From: Rhabditoides inermis
Taxonomy: Eukaryota; Nematoda; Chromadorea; Rhabditida; Rhabditidae
Length of the DNA stretch: 64,000 bases
Assembly (NCBI GenBank): GCA_963966185.1
Contig: CAWZYM010000191.1
Span: 248,001-312,000 of the forward strand
Direction of reading: 5' to 3'
In this document: positions 38,843 through 54,100 of the stretch, piece after piece
Position numbering within the stretch: position 1 is the first letter of the stretch
Layout: every line of letters begins with the position of its first letter
Translations under genes and position numbers: made by a program
Notes under the pieces: model-generated
Database searches by the model: none
Told to the model about the DNA's origin: nothing
What the model saw: only the letters and a program-made list of their open reading frames with translations

Positions 38843-39868
38843 TTAGGGTTTGGAGGGACAGATATGTATGTAGAGGTACAGATAAGGGATTGGAGGGAGA
38901 GATAATGATGTAGAGGGACAGATAAGGGATTGGAGGGACAGATAAGGATGTAGAGGTACAGATACAGAAAAGGGATTGGAGGTACAGATAAGGATGTAGA
39001 GGGACAGATAAGGGATTGGAGGGACAGATAAGGATGTAGAGGTACAGATAAGGGATAGGAGGGACATATAAGGATGTAGAGGTACAGATACAGATAAGGG
39101 ATTAGAGGTACAGATAAGGATGTAGAGGGACAGATAAGGGATTGGAGGGACAGATAAGGATGTAGAGGGACAGATAAGGGATTGGAGGGACAGATAAGGA
39201 TGTAGAGGTACAGATACAGATAAGGGATTGGAGGTACAGATAACGATGTAGAGGGACAGATAAGGGATTCGAGGGACAGATAAGAATGTAGAGGGACAGA
39301 TTAGGGATTGGAGGGACAGATAAGGATGTAGAGGGACAGATAAGGGATTGGAAAGACAGATAAGGATGTAGAGGGACAGATTAGGGATTGGAGGGACAGA
39401 TAAGGATGTAGAGGGACAGATAAGGGATTGGAGGGACAGATAAAGATGTAGATGGACAGATAAGGGATTGGAGGGATAGATAAGGATGTAGAGGGACAGA
39501 TAAGGGATTGGAGGGACAGATAAGGATGTAGAGGTACAGATTAGGGTTTGGAGGGACAGATATGTATGTAGAGGTACAGATAAGGGATTGGAGGGAGAGA
39601 TAATGATGTAGAGGGACAGATAAGGGATTGGAGGGACAGATAAGGATGTAGAGGTACAGATACAGAAAAGGGATTGGAGGTACAGATAAGGATGTAGAGG
39701 GACAGATAAGGGATTGGAGGGACAGATAAGGATGTAGAGGTACAGATAAGGGATAGGAGGGACATATAAGGATGTAGAGGTACAGATACAGATAAGGGAT
39801 TAGAGGTACAGATAAGGATGTAGAGGGACAGATAAGGGATTGGAGGGACAGATAAGGATGTAGAGGGA
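38467..39868. repeat. 698-bp tandem duplication
   Basis: About 38,467-39,170 recurs at about 39,165-39,868, offset 698 bp, including the tagggtttgg marker (38,844 and 39,542). Neither the preceding nor the following unit has it. It fully explains why the 30,219 and 39,541 blocks are 9,322 bp apart instead of 8,624. Confidence 0.85.
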
Positions 39869-42800
39869 GAGATTAGGGATTGGAGGGACAGATAAGGATG
39901 TAGAGGGACAGATAAGGGATTGGAGGGACAGATAAGGATGTAGAGGGACAGATAAGGGATTGGAGGGACAGATAAGGATGTAGAGGGACAGATAAGGGAT
40001 TGGAGGGACAGATAAGGATGTAGAGGTACAGATAAGGGATAGGAGGGACATATAAGGATGTAGAGGTACAGATACAGATAAGGGATTGGAGGTACAGATA
40101 AAGATGTAGAGGGACAGATAAGGGATTGGAGGGACAGATAAGGATGTAGAGGGACAGATTAGGGATTGGAGGGACAGATAAGGATGTAGAGGGACAGATA
40201 AGGGATTGGAGGGACAGATAAGGATGTAGAGGTACAGATAAGGGATAGGAGGGACATATAAGGATGTAGAGGTACAGATACAGATAAGGGATTGGAGGGA
40301 CAGATAAGGATGTAGAGGGACAGATAAGGGATTGGAGGGACAGATAAGGATGTAGAGGGACAGATAAGGGATTGGAGGGACAGATAAGGATGTAGAGGTA
40401 CAGATACAGATAAGGGATTGGAGGTACAGATAAGGATGTAGAGGGACAGATAAGGGATTGGAGGGACAGATAAGGATGTAGAGGTACATATAAGGAATAG
40501 GAGGGACATATAAGGATGTAGAGGTACAGATACAGATAAGGGATTGGAGGTACAGATAAGGATGTAGAGGGACAGATAAGGGATTGGAGGGACATATAAG
40601 GATGTAGAGGGACAGATAAGGGATTGGAGAGACATATAAGGATGTAGAGGGACAGATTAGGGATTGGAGGGACAGATAAGGATGTAGAGGGACGGATAAG
40701 GGATTGGAGGTACAGATAAGGATGTAGAGGGACAGATAAGGGATTGGAGGGACAGATAAGGATGTAGAGGGACAGATAAGGGATTGGAGGGACAGATAAG
40801 GATGTAGAGGTACAGATAAGGGATAGGAGGGACATATAAGGATGTAGAGGGACAGATAAGGGATTGGAGGGACAGATAAGGATGTAGAGAAACACATAAG
40901 GGATTGAAGAGACAGATAATGATGAAGAGGGACAGATAAGGGATAGGAGGGAAAGATAAGGATGTCGAGGGACGGATAAGGGATTGGAGGTACAGATAAG
41001 GATGTAGAGGGACAGATAAGGGATTGGAGGGACATATAAGGATGTAGAGGGACAGATTAGGGATTGGAGGGACAGATAAGGATGTAGAAGGACAGATAAG
41101 GGATTGGAGGGACAGATAAGGATGTAGAGGGACAGATAAGGGATTGGAGGGACAGATAAGGATGTAGAGGTACAGATAAGGGATTGGAGGGACAGATAAG
41201 GATGTAGAGGTACAGATTAGGGATTGGAGGTACAGATAAGGATGTAGAGGTACAGATAAGGGATTGGAGAGACAGATAAGGATGTAGAGGGACAGATTAG
41301 GGATTGGAGGGACAGATAAGGATGTAGAGGGACAGATAAGGGATTGGAGGGACAGATAAGGATGTAGAGGTACAGATAAGGGATAGGAGGGACATATAAG
41401 GATGTAGAGGTACAGATTCAGATAAGGGATTGGAGGGACAGATAAGGATGTAGAGAGACAGATAAGGGATTGGAGGGACAGATAAGGATGTAGAGGGACA
41501 GATAAGGGATTGGAGGGACAGATAAGGATGTAGAGGGACAGATTAGGGATTGGGGGGACAGATAAGGATGTAGAGGGACAGATAAGGGATTGGAGGGACA
41601 GATAAGGATGTAGAGGTACAGATAAGGGATAGGAGGGACATATAAGGATGTAGAGGTACAGATACAGATAAGGGATTGGAGGTACAGATAAGGATGTAGA
41701 GGGACAGATAAGGGATTGGAGGGACATATAAGGATGTAGAGGGACAGATTAGGGATTGGAGGGACAGATAAGGATGTAGAGGGACGAATAAGGGATTGGA
41801 GGTACAGATAAGGATGTAGAGGGACAGATAAGGGATTGGAGGGACAGATAAGGATGTAGAGGGACTTATAAGGGATTGGAGGGACAGATAAGGATGTAGA
41901 GGTACAGATAAGGGATAGGAGGGACATATAAGGATGTAGAGGACAGATAAGGGATTGGAGGGACAGATAAGGATGTAGAGGGACAGATTAGGGATTGGAG
42001 GGACAGATAAGGATGTAGAGGGACAGATAAGGGATTGGAGGGACAGATAAGGATGTAGAGGTACAGATAAGGGATAGGAGGGACATATAAGGATGTAGAG
42101 GTACAGATACAGATATGGGATTGGAGGGACAGATAAGGATGTAGAGGGACAGATAAGGGATTGGAGGGACAGATAAGGATGTAGAGGGACAGATAAGGGA
42201 TTGGAGGGACAGATAAGGATGTAGAGGTACAGATACAGATAAGGGATTGGAGGTACAGATAAGGATGTAGAGGGACAGATAAGGGATTGGAGGGACATAT
42301 AAGGATGTAGAGGGACAGATTAGGGATTGAAGGGACAGATAAGGATGTAGAGGGACAGATAAGGGATTGGAGGGACAGATAAGGATGTAGAGGGACAGAT
42401 AAGGGATTGGAGGGACAGATAAGGATGTAGAGGTACAGATAAGGGATTGGAGGGACAGATAAGGATGTAGAGGTACAGATTAGGGATTGGAGGTACAGAT
42501 AAGGATGTAGAGGTACAGATAAGGGATTGGAGGGACAGATAAGGATGTAGAGGGACAGATTAGGGATTGGAGGGACAGATAAGGATGTAGAGGGACAGAT
42601 AAGGGATTGGAGGGACAGATAAGGATGTAGAGGGACAGATTAGGGATTGGGGGGACAGATAAGGATGTAGAGGGACAGATAAGGGATTGGAGGGACAGAT
42701 AAGGATGTAGAGGTACAGATAAGGGATAGGAGGGACATATAAGGATGTAGAGGTACAGATACAGATAAGGGATTGGAGGTACAGATAAGGATGTAGAGGG

Positions 42801-45800
42801 ACAGATAAGGGATTGGAGGGACATATAAGGATGTAGAGGGACAGATTAGGGATTGGAGGGACAGATAAGGATGTAGAGGGACGAATAAGGGATTGGAGGT
42901 ACAGATAAGGATGTAGAGGGACAGATAAGGGATTGGAGGGACAGATAAGGATGTAGAGGGACTTATAAGGGATTGGAGGGACAGATAAGGATGTAGAGGT
43001 ACAGATACAGATAAGGGATTGGAGGTACAGATAAGGATGTAGAGGGACAGATAAGGGATTGGAGGGACATATAAGGATGTAGAGGGACAGATTAGGGATT
43101 GAAGGGACAGATAAGGATGTAGAGGGACAGATAAGGGATTGGAGGGACAGATAAGGATGTAGAGGGACAGATAAGGGATTGGAGGGACAGATAAGGATGT
43201 AGAGGTACAGATAAGGGATTGGAGGGACAGATAAGGATGTAGAGGTACAGATTAGGGATTGGAGGTACAGATAAGGATGTAGAGGTACAGATAAGGGATT
43301 GGAGGGACAGATAAGGATGTAGAGGGACAGATTAGGGATTGGAGGGACAGATAAGGATGTAGAGGGACAGATAAGGGATTGGAGGGACAGATAAGGATGT
43401 AGAGGTACAGATAAGGGATAGGAGGGACATATAAGGATGTAGAGGTACAGATACAGATAAGGGATTGGAGGTACAGATAAGGATGTAGAGGGACAGATAA
43501 GGGATTGGAGAGACATATAAGGATGTAGAGGGACAGATTAGGGATTGGAGGGACAGATAAGGATGTAGAGGGACGGATAAGGGATTGGAGGTACAGATAA
43601 GGATGTAGAGGGACAGATAAGGGATTGGAGGGACAGATAAGGATGTAGAGGGACAGATAAGGGATTGGAGGGACAGATAAGGATGTAGAGGTACAGATAA
43701 GGGATAGGAGGGACATATAAGGATGTAGAGGGACAGATAAGGGATTGGAGGGACAGATAAGGATGTAGAAAAACCCATAAGGGATTGAAGAGACAGATAA
43801 TGATGAAGAGGGACAGATAAGGGATAGGAGGGACAGATAAGGATGTAGAGGGACGGATAAGGGATTGGAGGTACAGATAAGGATGTAGAGGGACAGATAA
43901 GGGATTGGAGGGACATATAAGGATGTAGAGGGACAGATTAGGGATTGGAGGGACAGATAAGGATGTAGAAGGACAGATAAGGGATTGGAGGGACAGATAA
44001 GGATGTAGAGGGACAGATAAGGGATTGGAGGGACAGATAAGGATGTAGAGGTACAGATAAGGGATTGGAGGGACAGATAAGGATGTAGAGGTACAGATTA
44101 GGGATTGGAGGTACAGATAAGGATGTAGAGGTACAGATAAGGGATTGGAGAGACAGATAAGGATGTAGAGGGACAGATTAGGGATTGGAGGGACAGATAA
44201 GGGATTGGAGGGACAGATAAGGATGTAGAGGTACAGATAAGGGATAGGAGGGACATATAAGGATGTAGAGGTACAGATACAGATAAGGGATTGGAGGGAC
44301 AGATAAGGATGTAGAGAGACAGATTAGGGATTGGAGGGACAGATAAGGATGTAGAAGGACAGATAAGGGATTGGAGGGACAGATAAGGATGTAGAGGGAC
44401 AGATAAGGGATTGGAGGGACAGATAAGGATGTAGAGGTACAGATAAGGGATAGGAGGGACATATAAGGATGTAGAGGTACAGATACAGATAAGGGATTGG
44501 AGGGACAGATAAGGATGTAGAGGGACAGATAAGGGATTGGAGGGACAGATAAGGATGTAGAGGGACAGATAAGGGATTGGAGGGACAGATAAGGATGTAG
44601 AGGTACAGATACAGATAAGGGATTGGAGGTACAGATAAGGATGTAGAGGGACAGATAAGGGATTGGAGGGACATATAAGGATGTAGAGGGACAGATTAGG
44701 GATTGAAGGGACAGATAAGGATGTAGAGGGACAGATAAGGGATTGGAGGGACAGATAAGGATGTAGAGGGACAGATAAGGGATTGGAAAGACAGATAAGG
44801 ATGTAGAGGGACAGATTAGGGATTGGAGGGACAGATAAGGATGTAGAGGGACAGATAAGGGATTGGAGGGACAGATAAAGATGTAGATGGACAGATAAGG
44901 GATTGGAGGGATAGATAAGGATGTAGAGGGACAGATAAGGGATTGGAGGGACAGATAAGGATGTAGAGGTACAGATTAGGGTTTGGAGGGACAGATATGT
45001 ATGTAGAGGTACAGATAAGGGATTGGAGGGAGAGATAATGATGTAGAGGGACAGATAAGGGATTGGAGGGACAGATAAGGATGTAGAGGTACAGATACAG
45101 AAAAGGGATTGGAGGTACAGATAAGGATGTAGAGGGACAGATAAGGGATTGGAGGGACAGATAAGGATGTAGAGGTACAGATAAGGGATAGGAGGGACAT
45201 ATAAGGATGTAGAGGTACAGATACAGATAAGGGATTAGAGGTACAGATAAGGATGTAGAGGGACAGATAAGGGATTGGAGGGACAGATAAGGATGTAGAG
45301 GGAGAGATTAGGGATTGGAGGGACAGATAAGGATGTAGAGGGACAGATAAGGGATTGGAGGGACAGATAAGGATGTAGAGGGACAGATAAGGGATTGGAG
45401 GGACAGATAAGGATGTAGAGGGACAGATAAGGGATTGGAGGGACAGATAAGGATGTAGAGGTACAGATAAGGGATAGGAGGGACATATAAGGATGTAGAG
45501 GTACAGATACAGATAAGGGATTGGAGGTACAGATAAAGATGTAGAGGGACAGATAAGGGATTGGAGGGACAGATAAGGATGTAGAGGGACAGATTAGGGA
45601 TTGGAGGGACAGATAAGGATGTAGAGGGACAGATAAGGGATTGGAGGGACAGATAAGGATGTAGAGGTACAGATAAGGGATAGGAGGGACATATAAGGAT
45701 GTAGAGGTACAGATACAGATAAGGGATTGGAGGGACAGATAAGGATGTAGAGGGACAGATAAGGGATTGGAGGGACAGATAAGGATGTAGAGGGACAGAT

Positions 45801-48164
45801 AAGGGATTGGAGGGACAGATAAGGATGTAGAGGTACAGATACAGATAAGGGATTGGAGGTACAGATAAGGATGTAGAGGGACAGATAAGGGATTGGAGGG
45901 ACAGATAAGGATGTAGAGGTACATATAAGGAATAGGAGGGACATATAAGGATGTAGAGGTACAGATACAGATAAGGGATTGGAGGTACAGATAAGGATGT
46001 AGAGGGACAGATAAGGGATTGGAGGGACATATAAGGATGTAGAGGGACAGATAAGGGATTGGAGAGACATATAAGGATGTAGAGGGACAGATTAGGGATT
46101 GGAGGGACAGATAAGGATGTAGAGGGACGGATAAGGGATTGGAGGTACAGATAAGGATGTAGAGAGACAGATAAGGGATTGGAGGGACAGATAAGGATGT
46201 AGAGGGACAGATAAGGGATTGGAGGGACAGATAAGGATGTAGAGGTACAGATAAGGGATAGGAGGGACATATAAGGATGTAGAGGGACAGATAAGGGATT
46301 GGAGGGACAGATAAGGATGTAGAAGGACAGATAAGGGATTGGAGGGACAGATAAGGATGTAGAGGGACAGATAAGGGATTGGAGGGACAGATAAGGATGT
46401 AGAGGTACAGATAAGGGATTGGAGGGACAGATAAGGATGTAGAGGTACAGATTAGGGATTGGAGGTACAGATAAGGATGTAGAGGTACAGATAAGGGATT
46501 GGAGAGACAGATAAGGATGTAGAGGGACAGATTAGGGATTGGAGGGACAGATAAGGGATTGGAGGGACAGATAAGGATGTAGAGGTACAGATAAGGGATA
46601 GGAGGGACATATAAGGATGTAGAGGTACAGATACAGATAAGGGATTGGAGGGACAGATAAGGATGTAGAGAGACAGATTAGGGATTGGAGGGACAGATAA
46701 GGATGTAGAAGGACAGATAAGGGATTGGAGGGACAGATAAGGATGTAGAGGGACAGATAAGGGATTGGAGGGACAGATAAGGATGTAGAGGGACGGATAA
46801 GGGATTGGAGGTACAGATAAGGATGTAGAGGGACAGATAAGGGATTGGAGGGACAGATAAGGATGTAGAGGGACAGATAAGGGATTGGAGGGACAGATAA
46901 GGATGTAGAGGTACAGATAAGGGATAGGAGGGACATATAAGGATGTAGAGGGACAGATAAGGGATTGGAGGGACAGATAAGGATGTAGAGAAACCCATAA
47001 GGGATTGAAGAGACAGATAATGATGAAGAGGGACAGATAAGGGATAGGAGGGACAGATAAGGATGTAGAGGGACGGATAAGGGATTGGAGGTACAGATAA
47101 GGATGTAGAGGGACAGATAAGGGATTGGAGGGACATATAAGGATGTAGAGGGACAGATTAGGGATTGGAGGGACAGATAAGGATGTAGAAGGACAGATAA
47201 GGGATTGGAGGGACAGATAAGGATGTAGAGGGACAGATAAGGGATTGGAGGGACAGATAAGGATGTAGAGGTACAGATAAGGGATTGGAGGGACAGATAA
47301 GGATGTAGAGGTACAGATTAGGGATTGGAGGTACAGATAAGGATGTAGAGGTACAGATAAGGGATTGGAGAGACAGATAAGGATGTAGAGGGACAGATTA
47401 GGGATTGGAGGGACAGATAAGGGATTGGAGGGACAGATAAGGATGTAGAGGTACAGATAAGGGATAGGAGGGACATATAAGGATGTAGAGGTACAGATAC
47501 AGATAAGGGATTGGAGGGACAGATAAGGATGTAGAGAGACAGATTAGGGATTGGAGGGACAGATAAGGATGTAGAAGGACAGATAAGGGATTGGAGGGAC
47601 AGATAAGGATGTAGAGGGACAGATAAGGGATTGGAGGTACTGAAAGAGATGTAGAGGTACAGATGAGGTTGGAGGTACAGATAAGGATTGGAGGGACAGA
47701 TAAGGATGTAGAGGTACAGATGAGGTTGGAGGGACAGATAAGGATGTAGAGGGACAGATAAGGGATTGGAGGGACAGATAAGGATGTAGAGGGACAGATA
47801 AGGGATTGGAGGGACAGATAAGGATGTAGAGGTACAGATACAGATAAGGGATTGGAGGTACAGATAACGATGTAGAGGGACAGATAAGGGATTCGAGGGA
47901 CAGATAAGAATGTAGAGGGACAGATTAGGGATTGGAGGGACAGATAAGGATGTAGAGGGACAGATAAGGGATTGGAAAGACAGATAAGGATGTAGAGGGA
48001 CAGATTAGGGATTGGAGGGACAGATAAGGATGTAGAGGGACAGATAAGGGATTGGAGGGACAGATAAAGATGTAGATGGACAGATAAGGGATTGGAGGGA
48101 TAGATAAGGATGTAGAGGGACAGATAAGGGATTGGAGGGACAGATAAGGATGTAGAGGTACAGA
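38843..48164. repeat. 8,624-bp higher-order repeat, copy 2 (9,322 bp with internal 698-bp duplication)
   Basis: From 39,541 on, each long minus-strand frame of copy 1 reappears with unchanged translation at +9,322 (for example 30,478 to 39,800 and 33,238 to 42,560), up to 48,164. The unit otherwise matches copy 1. Confidence 0.85.
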
Positions 48165-51100
48165 TTAGGGTTTGGAGGGACAGATATGTATGTAGAGGTA
48201 CAGATAAGGGATTGGAGGGAGAGATAATGATGTAGAGGGACAGATAAGGGATTGGAGGGACAGATAAGGATGTAGAGGTACAGATACAGAAAAGGGATTG
48301 GAGGTACAGATAAGGATGTAGAGGGACAGATAAGGGATTGGAGGGACAGATAAGGATGTAGAGGTACAGATAAGGGATAGGAGGGACATATAAGGATGTA
48401 GAGGTACAGATACAGATAAGGGATTAGAGGTACAGATAAGGATGTAGAGGGACAGATAAGGGATTGGAGGGACAGATAAGGATGTAGAGGGAGAGATTAG
48501 GGATTGGAGGGACAGATAAGGATGTAGAGGGACAGATAAGGGATTGGAGGGACAGATAAGGATGTAGAGGGACAGATAAGGGATTGGAGGGACAGATAAG
48601 GATGTAGAGGGACAGATAAGGGATTGGAGGGACAGATAAGGATGTAGAGGTACAGATAAGGGATAGGAGGGACATATAAGGATGTAGAGGTACAGATACA
48701 GATAAGGGATTGGAGGTACAGATAAAGATGTAGAGGGACAGATAAGGGATTGGAGGGACAGATAAGGATGTAGAGGGACAGATTAGGGATTGGAGGGACA
48801 GATAAGGATGTAGAGGGACAGATAAGGGATTGGAGGGACAGATAAGGATGTAGAGGTACAGATAAGGGATAGGAGGGACATATAAGGATGTAGAGGTACA
48901 GATACAGATAAGGGATTGGAGGGACAGATAAGGATGTAGAGGGACAGATAAGGGATTGGAGGGACAGATAAGGATGTAGAGGGACAGATAAGGGATTGGA
49001 GGGACAGATAAGGATGTAGAGGTACAGATACAGATAAGGGATTGGAGGTACAGATAAGGATGTAGAGGGACAGATAAGGGATTGGAGGGACAGATAAGGA
49101 TGTAGAGGTACATATAAGGAATAGGAGGGACATATAAGGATGTAGAGGTACAGATACAGATAAGGGATTGGAGGTACAGATAAGGATGTAGAGGGACAGA
49201 TAAGGGATTGGAGGGACATATAAGGATGTAGAGGGACAGATAAGGGATTGGAGAGACATATAAGGATGTAGAGGGACAGATTAGGGATTGGAGGGACAGA
49301 TAAGGATGTAGAGGGACGGATAAGGGATTGGAGGTACAGATAAGGATGTAGAGGGACAGATAAGGGATTGGAGGGACAGATAAGGATGTAGAGGGACAGA
49401 TAAGGGATTGGAGGGACAGATAAGGATGTAGAGGTACAGATAAGGGATAGGAGGGACATATAAGGATGTAGAGGGACAGATAAGGGATTGGAGGGACAGA
49501 TAAGGATGTAGAGAAACACATAAGGGATTGAAGAGACAGATAATGATGAAGAGGGACAGATAAGGGATAGGAGGGAAAGATAAGGATGTCGAGGGACGGA
49601 TAAGGGATTGGAGGTACAGATAAGGATGTAGAGGGACAGATAAGGGATTGGAGGGACATATAAGGATGTAGAGGGACAGATTAGGGATTGGAGGGACAGA
49701 TAAGGATGTAGAAGGACAGATAAGGGATTGGAGGGACAGATAAGGATGTAGAGGGACAGATAAGGGATTGGAGGGACAGATAAGGATGTAGAGGTACAGA
49801 TAAGGGATTGGAGGGACAGATAAGGATGTAGAGGTACAGATTAGGGATTGGAGGTACAGATAAGGATGTAGAGGTACAGATAAGGGATTGGAGAGACAGA
49901 TAAGGATGTAGAGGGACAGATTAGGGATTGGAGGGACAGATAAGGATGTAGAGGGACAGATAAGGGATTGGAGGGACAGATAAGGATGTAGAGGTACAGA
50001 TAAGGGATAGGAGGGACATATAAGGATGTAGAGGTACAGATTCAGATAAGGGATTGGAGGGACAGATAAGGATGTAGAGAGACAGATAAGGGATTGGAGG
50101 GACAGATAAGGATGTAGAGGGACAGATAAGGGATTGGAGGGACAGATAAGGATGTAGAGGGACAGATTAGGGATTGGGGGGACAGATAAGGATGTAGAGG
50201 GACAGATAAGGGATTGGAGGGACAGATAAGGATGTAGAGGTACAGATAAGGGATAGGAGGGACATATAAGGATGTAGAGGTACAGATACAGATAAGGGAT
50301 TGGAGGTACAGATAAGGATGTAGAGGGACAGATAAGGGATTGGAGGGACATATAAGGATGTAGAGGGACAGATTAGGGATTGGAGGGACAGATAAGGATG
50401 TAGAGGGACGAATAAGGGATTGGAGGTACAGATAAGGATGTAGAGGGACAGATAAGGGATTGGAGGGACAGATAAGGATGTAGAGGGACTTATAAGGGAT
50501 TGGAGGGACAGATAAGGATGTAGAGGTACAGATAAGGGATAGGAGGGACATATAAGGATGTAGAGGACAGATAAGGGATTGGAGGGACAGATAAGGATGT
50601 AGAGGGACAGATTAGGGATTGGAGGGACAGATAAGGATGTAGAGGGACAGATAAGGGATTGGAGGGACAGATAAGGATGTAGAGGTACAGATAAGGGATA
50701 GGAGGGACATATAAGGATGTAGAGGTACAGATACAGATATGGGATTGGAGGGACAGATAAGGATGTAGAGGGACAGATAAGGGATTGGAGGGACAGATAA
50801 GGATGTAGAGGGACAGATAAGGGATTGGAGGGACAGATAAGGATGTAGAGGTACAGATACAGATAAGGGATTGGAGGTACAGATAAGGATGTAGAGGGAC
50901 AGATAAGGGATTGGAGGGACATATAAGGATGTAGAGGGACAGATTAGGGATTGAAGGGACAGATAAGGATGTAGAGGGACAGATAAGGGATTGGAGGGAC
51001 AGATAAGGATGTAGAGGGACAGATAAGGGATTGGAGGGACAGATAAGGATGTAGAGGTACAGATAAGGGATTGGAGGGACAGATAAGGATGTAGAGGTAC

Positions 51101-54100
51101 AGATTAGGGATTGGAGGTACAGATAAGGATGTAGAGGTACAGATAAGGGATTGGAGGGACAGATAAGGATGTAGAGGGACAGATTAGGGATTGGAGGGAC
51201 AGATAAGGATGTAGAGGGACAGATAAGGGATTGGAGGGACAGATAAGGATGTAGAGGGACAGATTAGGGATTGGGGGGACAGATAAGGATGTAGAGGGAC
51301 AGATAAGGGATTGGAGGGACAGATAAGGATGTAGAGGTACAGATAAGGGATAGGAGGGACATATAAGGATGTAGAGGTACAGATACAGATAAGGGATTGG
51401 AGGTACAGATAAGGATGTAGAGGGACAGATAAGGGATTGGAGGGACATATAAGGATGTAGAGGGACAGATTAGGGATTGGAGGGACAGATAAGGATGTAG
51501 AGGGACGAATAAGGGATTGGAGGTACAGATAAGGATGTAGAGGGACAGATAAGGGATTGGAGGGACAGATAAGGATGTAGAGGGACTTATAAGGGATTGG
51601 AGGGACAGATAAGGATGTAGAGGTACAGATACAGATAAGGGATTGGAGGTACAGATAAGGATGTAGAGGGACAGATAAGGGATTGGAGGGACATATAAGG
51701 ATGTAGAGGGACAGATTAGGGATTGAAGGGACAGATAAGGATGTAGAGGGACAGATAAGGGATTGGAGGGACAGATAAGGATGTAGAGGGACAGATAAGG
51801 GATTGGAGGGACAGATAAGGATGTAGAGGTACAGATAAGGGATTGGAGGGACAGATAAGGATGTAGAGGTACAGATTAGGGATTGGAGGTACAGATAAGG
51901 ATGTAGAGGTACAGATAAGGGATTGGAGGGACAGATAAGGATGTAGAGGGACAGATTAGGGATTGGAGGGACAGATAAGGATGTAGAGGGACAGATAAGG
52001 GATTGGAGGGACAGATAAGGATGTAGAGGTACAGATAAGGGATAGGAGGGACATATAAGGATGTAGAGGTACAGATACAGATAAGGGATTGGAGGTACAG
52101 ATAAGGATGTAGAGGGACAGATAAGGGATTGGAGAGACATATAAGGATGTAGAGGGACAGATTAGGGATTGGAGGGACAGATAAGGATGTAGAGGGACGG
52201 ATAAGGGATTGGAGGTACAGATAAGGATGTAGAGGGACAGATAAGGGATTGGAGGGACAGATAAGGATGTAGAGGGACAGATAAGGGATTGGAGGGACAG
52301 ATAAGGATGTAGAGGTACAGATAAGGGATAGGAGGGACATATAAGGATGTAGAGGGACAGATAAGGGATTGGAGGGACAGATAAGGATGTAGAAAAACCC
52401 ATAAGGGATTGAAGAGACAGATAATGATGAAGAGGGACAGATAAGGGATAGGAGGGACAGATAAGGATGTAGAGGGACGGATAAGGGATTGGAGGTACAG
52501 ATAAGGATGTAGAGGGACAGATAAGGGATTGGAGGGACATATAAGGATGTAGAGGGACAGATTAGGGATTGGAGGGACAGATAAGGATGTAGAAGGACAG
52601 ATAAGGGATTGGAGGGACAGATAAGGATGTAGAGGGACAGATAAGGGATTGGAGGGACAGATAAGGATGTAGAGGTACAGATAAGGGATTGGAGGGACAG
52701 ATAAGGATGTAGAGGTACAGATTAGGGATTGGAGGTACAGATAAGGATGTAGAGGTACAGATAAGGGATTGGAGAGACAGATAAGGATGTAGAGGGACAG
52801 ATTAGGGATTGGAGGGACAGATAAGGGATTGGAGGGACAGATAAGGATGTAGAGGTACAGATAAGGGATAGGAGGGACATATAAGGATGTAGAGGTACAG
52901 ATACAGATAAGGGATTGGAGGGACAGATAAGGATGTAGAGAGACAGATTAGGGATTGGAGGGACAGATAAGGATGTAGAAGGACAGATAAGGGATTGGAG
53001 GGACAGATAAGGATGTAGAGGGACAGATAAGGGATTGGAGGGACAGATAAGGATGTAGAGGTACAGATAAGGGATAGGAGGGACATATAAGGATGTAGAG
53101 GTACAGATACAGATAAGGGATTGGAGGGACAGATAAGGATGTAGAGGGACAGATAAGGGATTGGAGGGACAGATAAGGATGTAGAGGGACAGATAAGGGA
53201 TTGGAGGGACAGATAAGGATGTAGAGGTACAGATACAGATAAGGGATTGGAGGTACAGATAAGGATGTAGAGGGACAGATAAGGGATTGGAGGGACATAT
53301 AAGGATGTAGAGGGACAGATTAGGGATTGAAGGGACAGATAAGGATGTAGAGGGACAGATAAGGGATTGGAGGGACAGATAAGGATGTAGAGGGACAGAT
53401 AAGGGATTGGAAAGACAGATAAGGATGTAGAGGGACAGATTAGGGATTGGAGGGACAGATAAGGATGTAGAGGGACAGATAAGGGATTGGAGGGACAGAT
53501 AAAGATGTAGATGGACAGATAAGGGATTGGAGGGATAGATAAGGATGTAGAGGGACAGATAAGGGATTGGAGGGACAGATAAGGATGTAGAGGTACAGAT
53601 TAGGGTTTGGAGGGACAGATATGTATGTAGAGGTACAGATAAGGGATTGGAGGGAGAGATAATGATGTAGAGGGACAGATAAGGGATTGGAGGGACAGAT
53701 AAGGATGTAGAGGTACAGATACAGAAAAGGGATTGGAGGTACAGATAAGGATGTAGAGGGACAGATAAGGGATTGGAGGGACAGATAAGGATGTAGAGGT
53801 ACAGATAAGGGATAGGAGGGACATATAAGGATGTAGAGGTACAGATACAGATAAGGGATTAGAGGTACAGATAAGGATGTAGAGGGACAGATAAGGGATT
53901 GGAGGGACAGATAAGGATGTAGAGGGAGAGATTAGGGATTGGAGGGACAGATAAGGATGTAGAGGGACAGATAAGGGATTGGAGGGACAGATAAGGATGT
54001 AGAGGGACAGATAAGGGATTGGAGGGACAGATAAGGATGTAGAGGGACAGATAAGGGATTGGAGGGACAGATAAGGATGTAGAGGTACAGATAAGGGATA

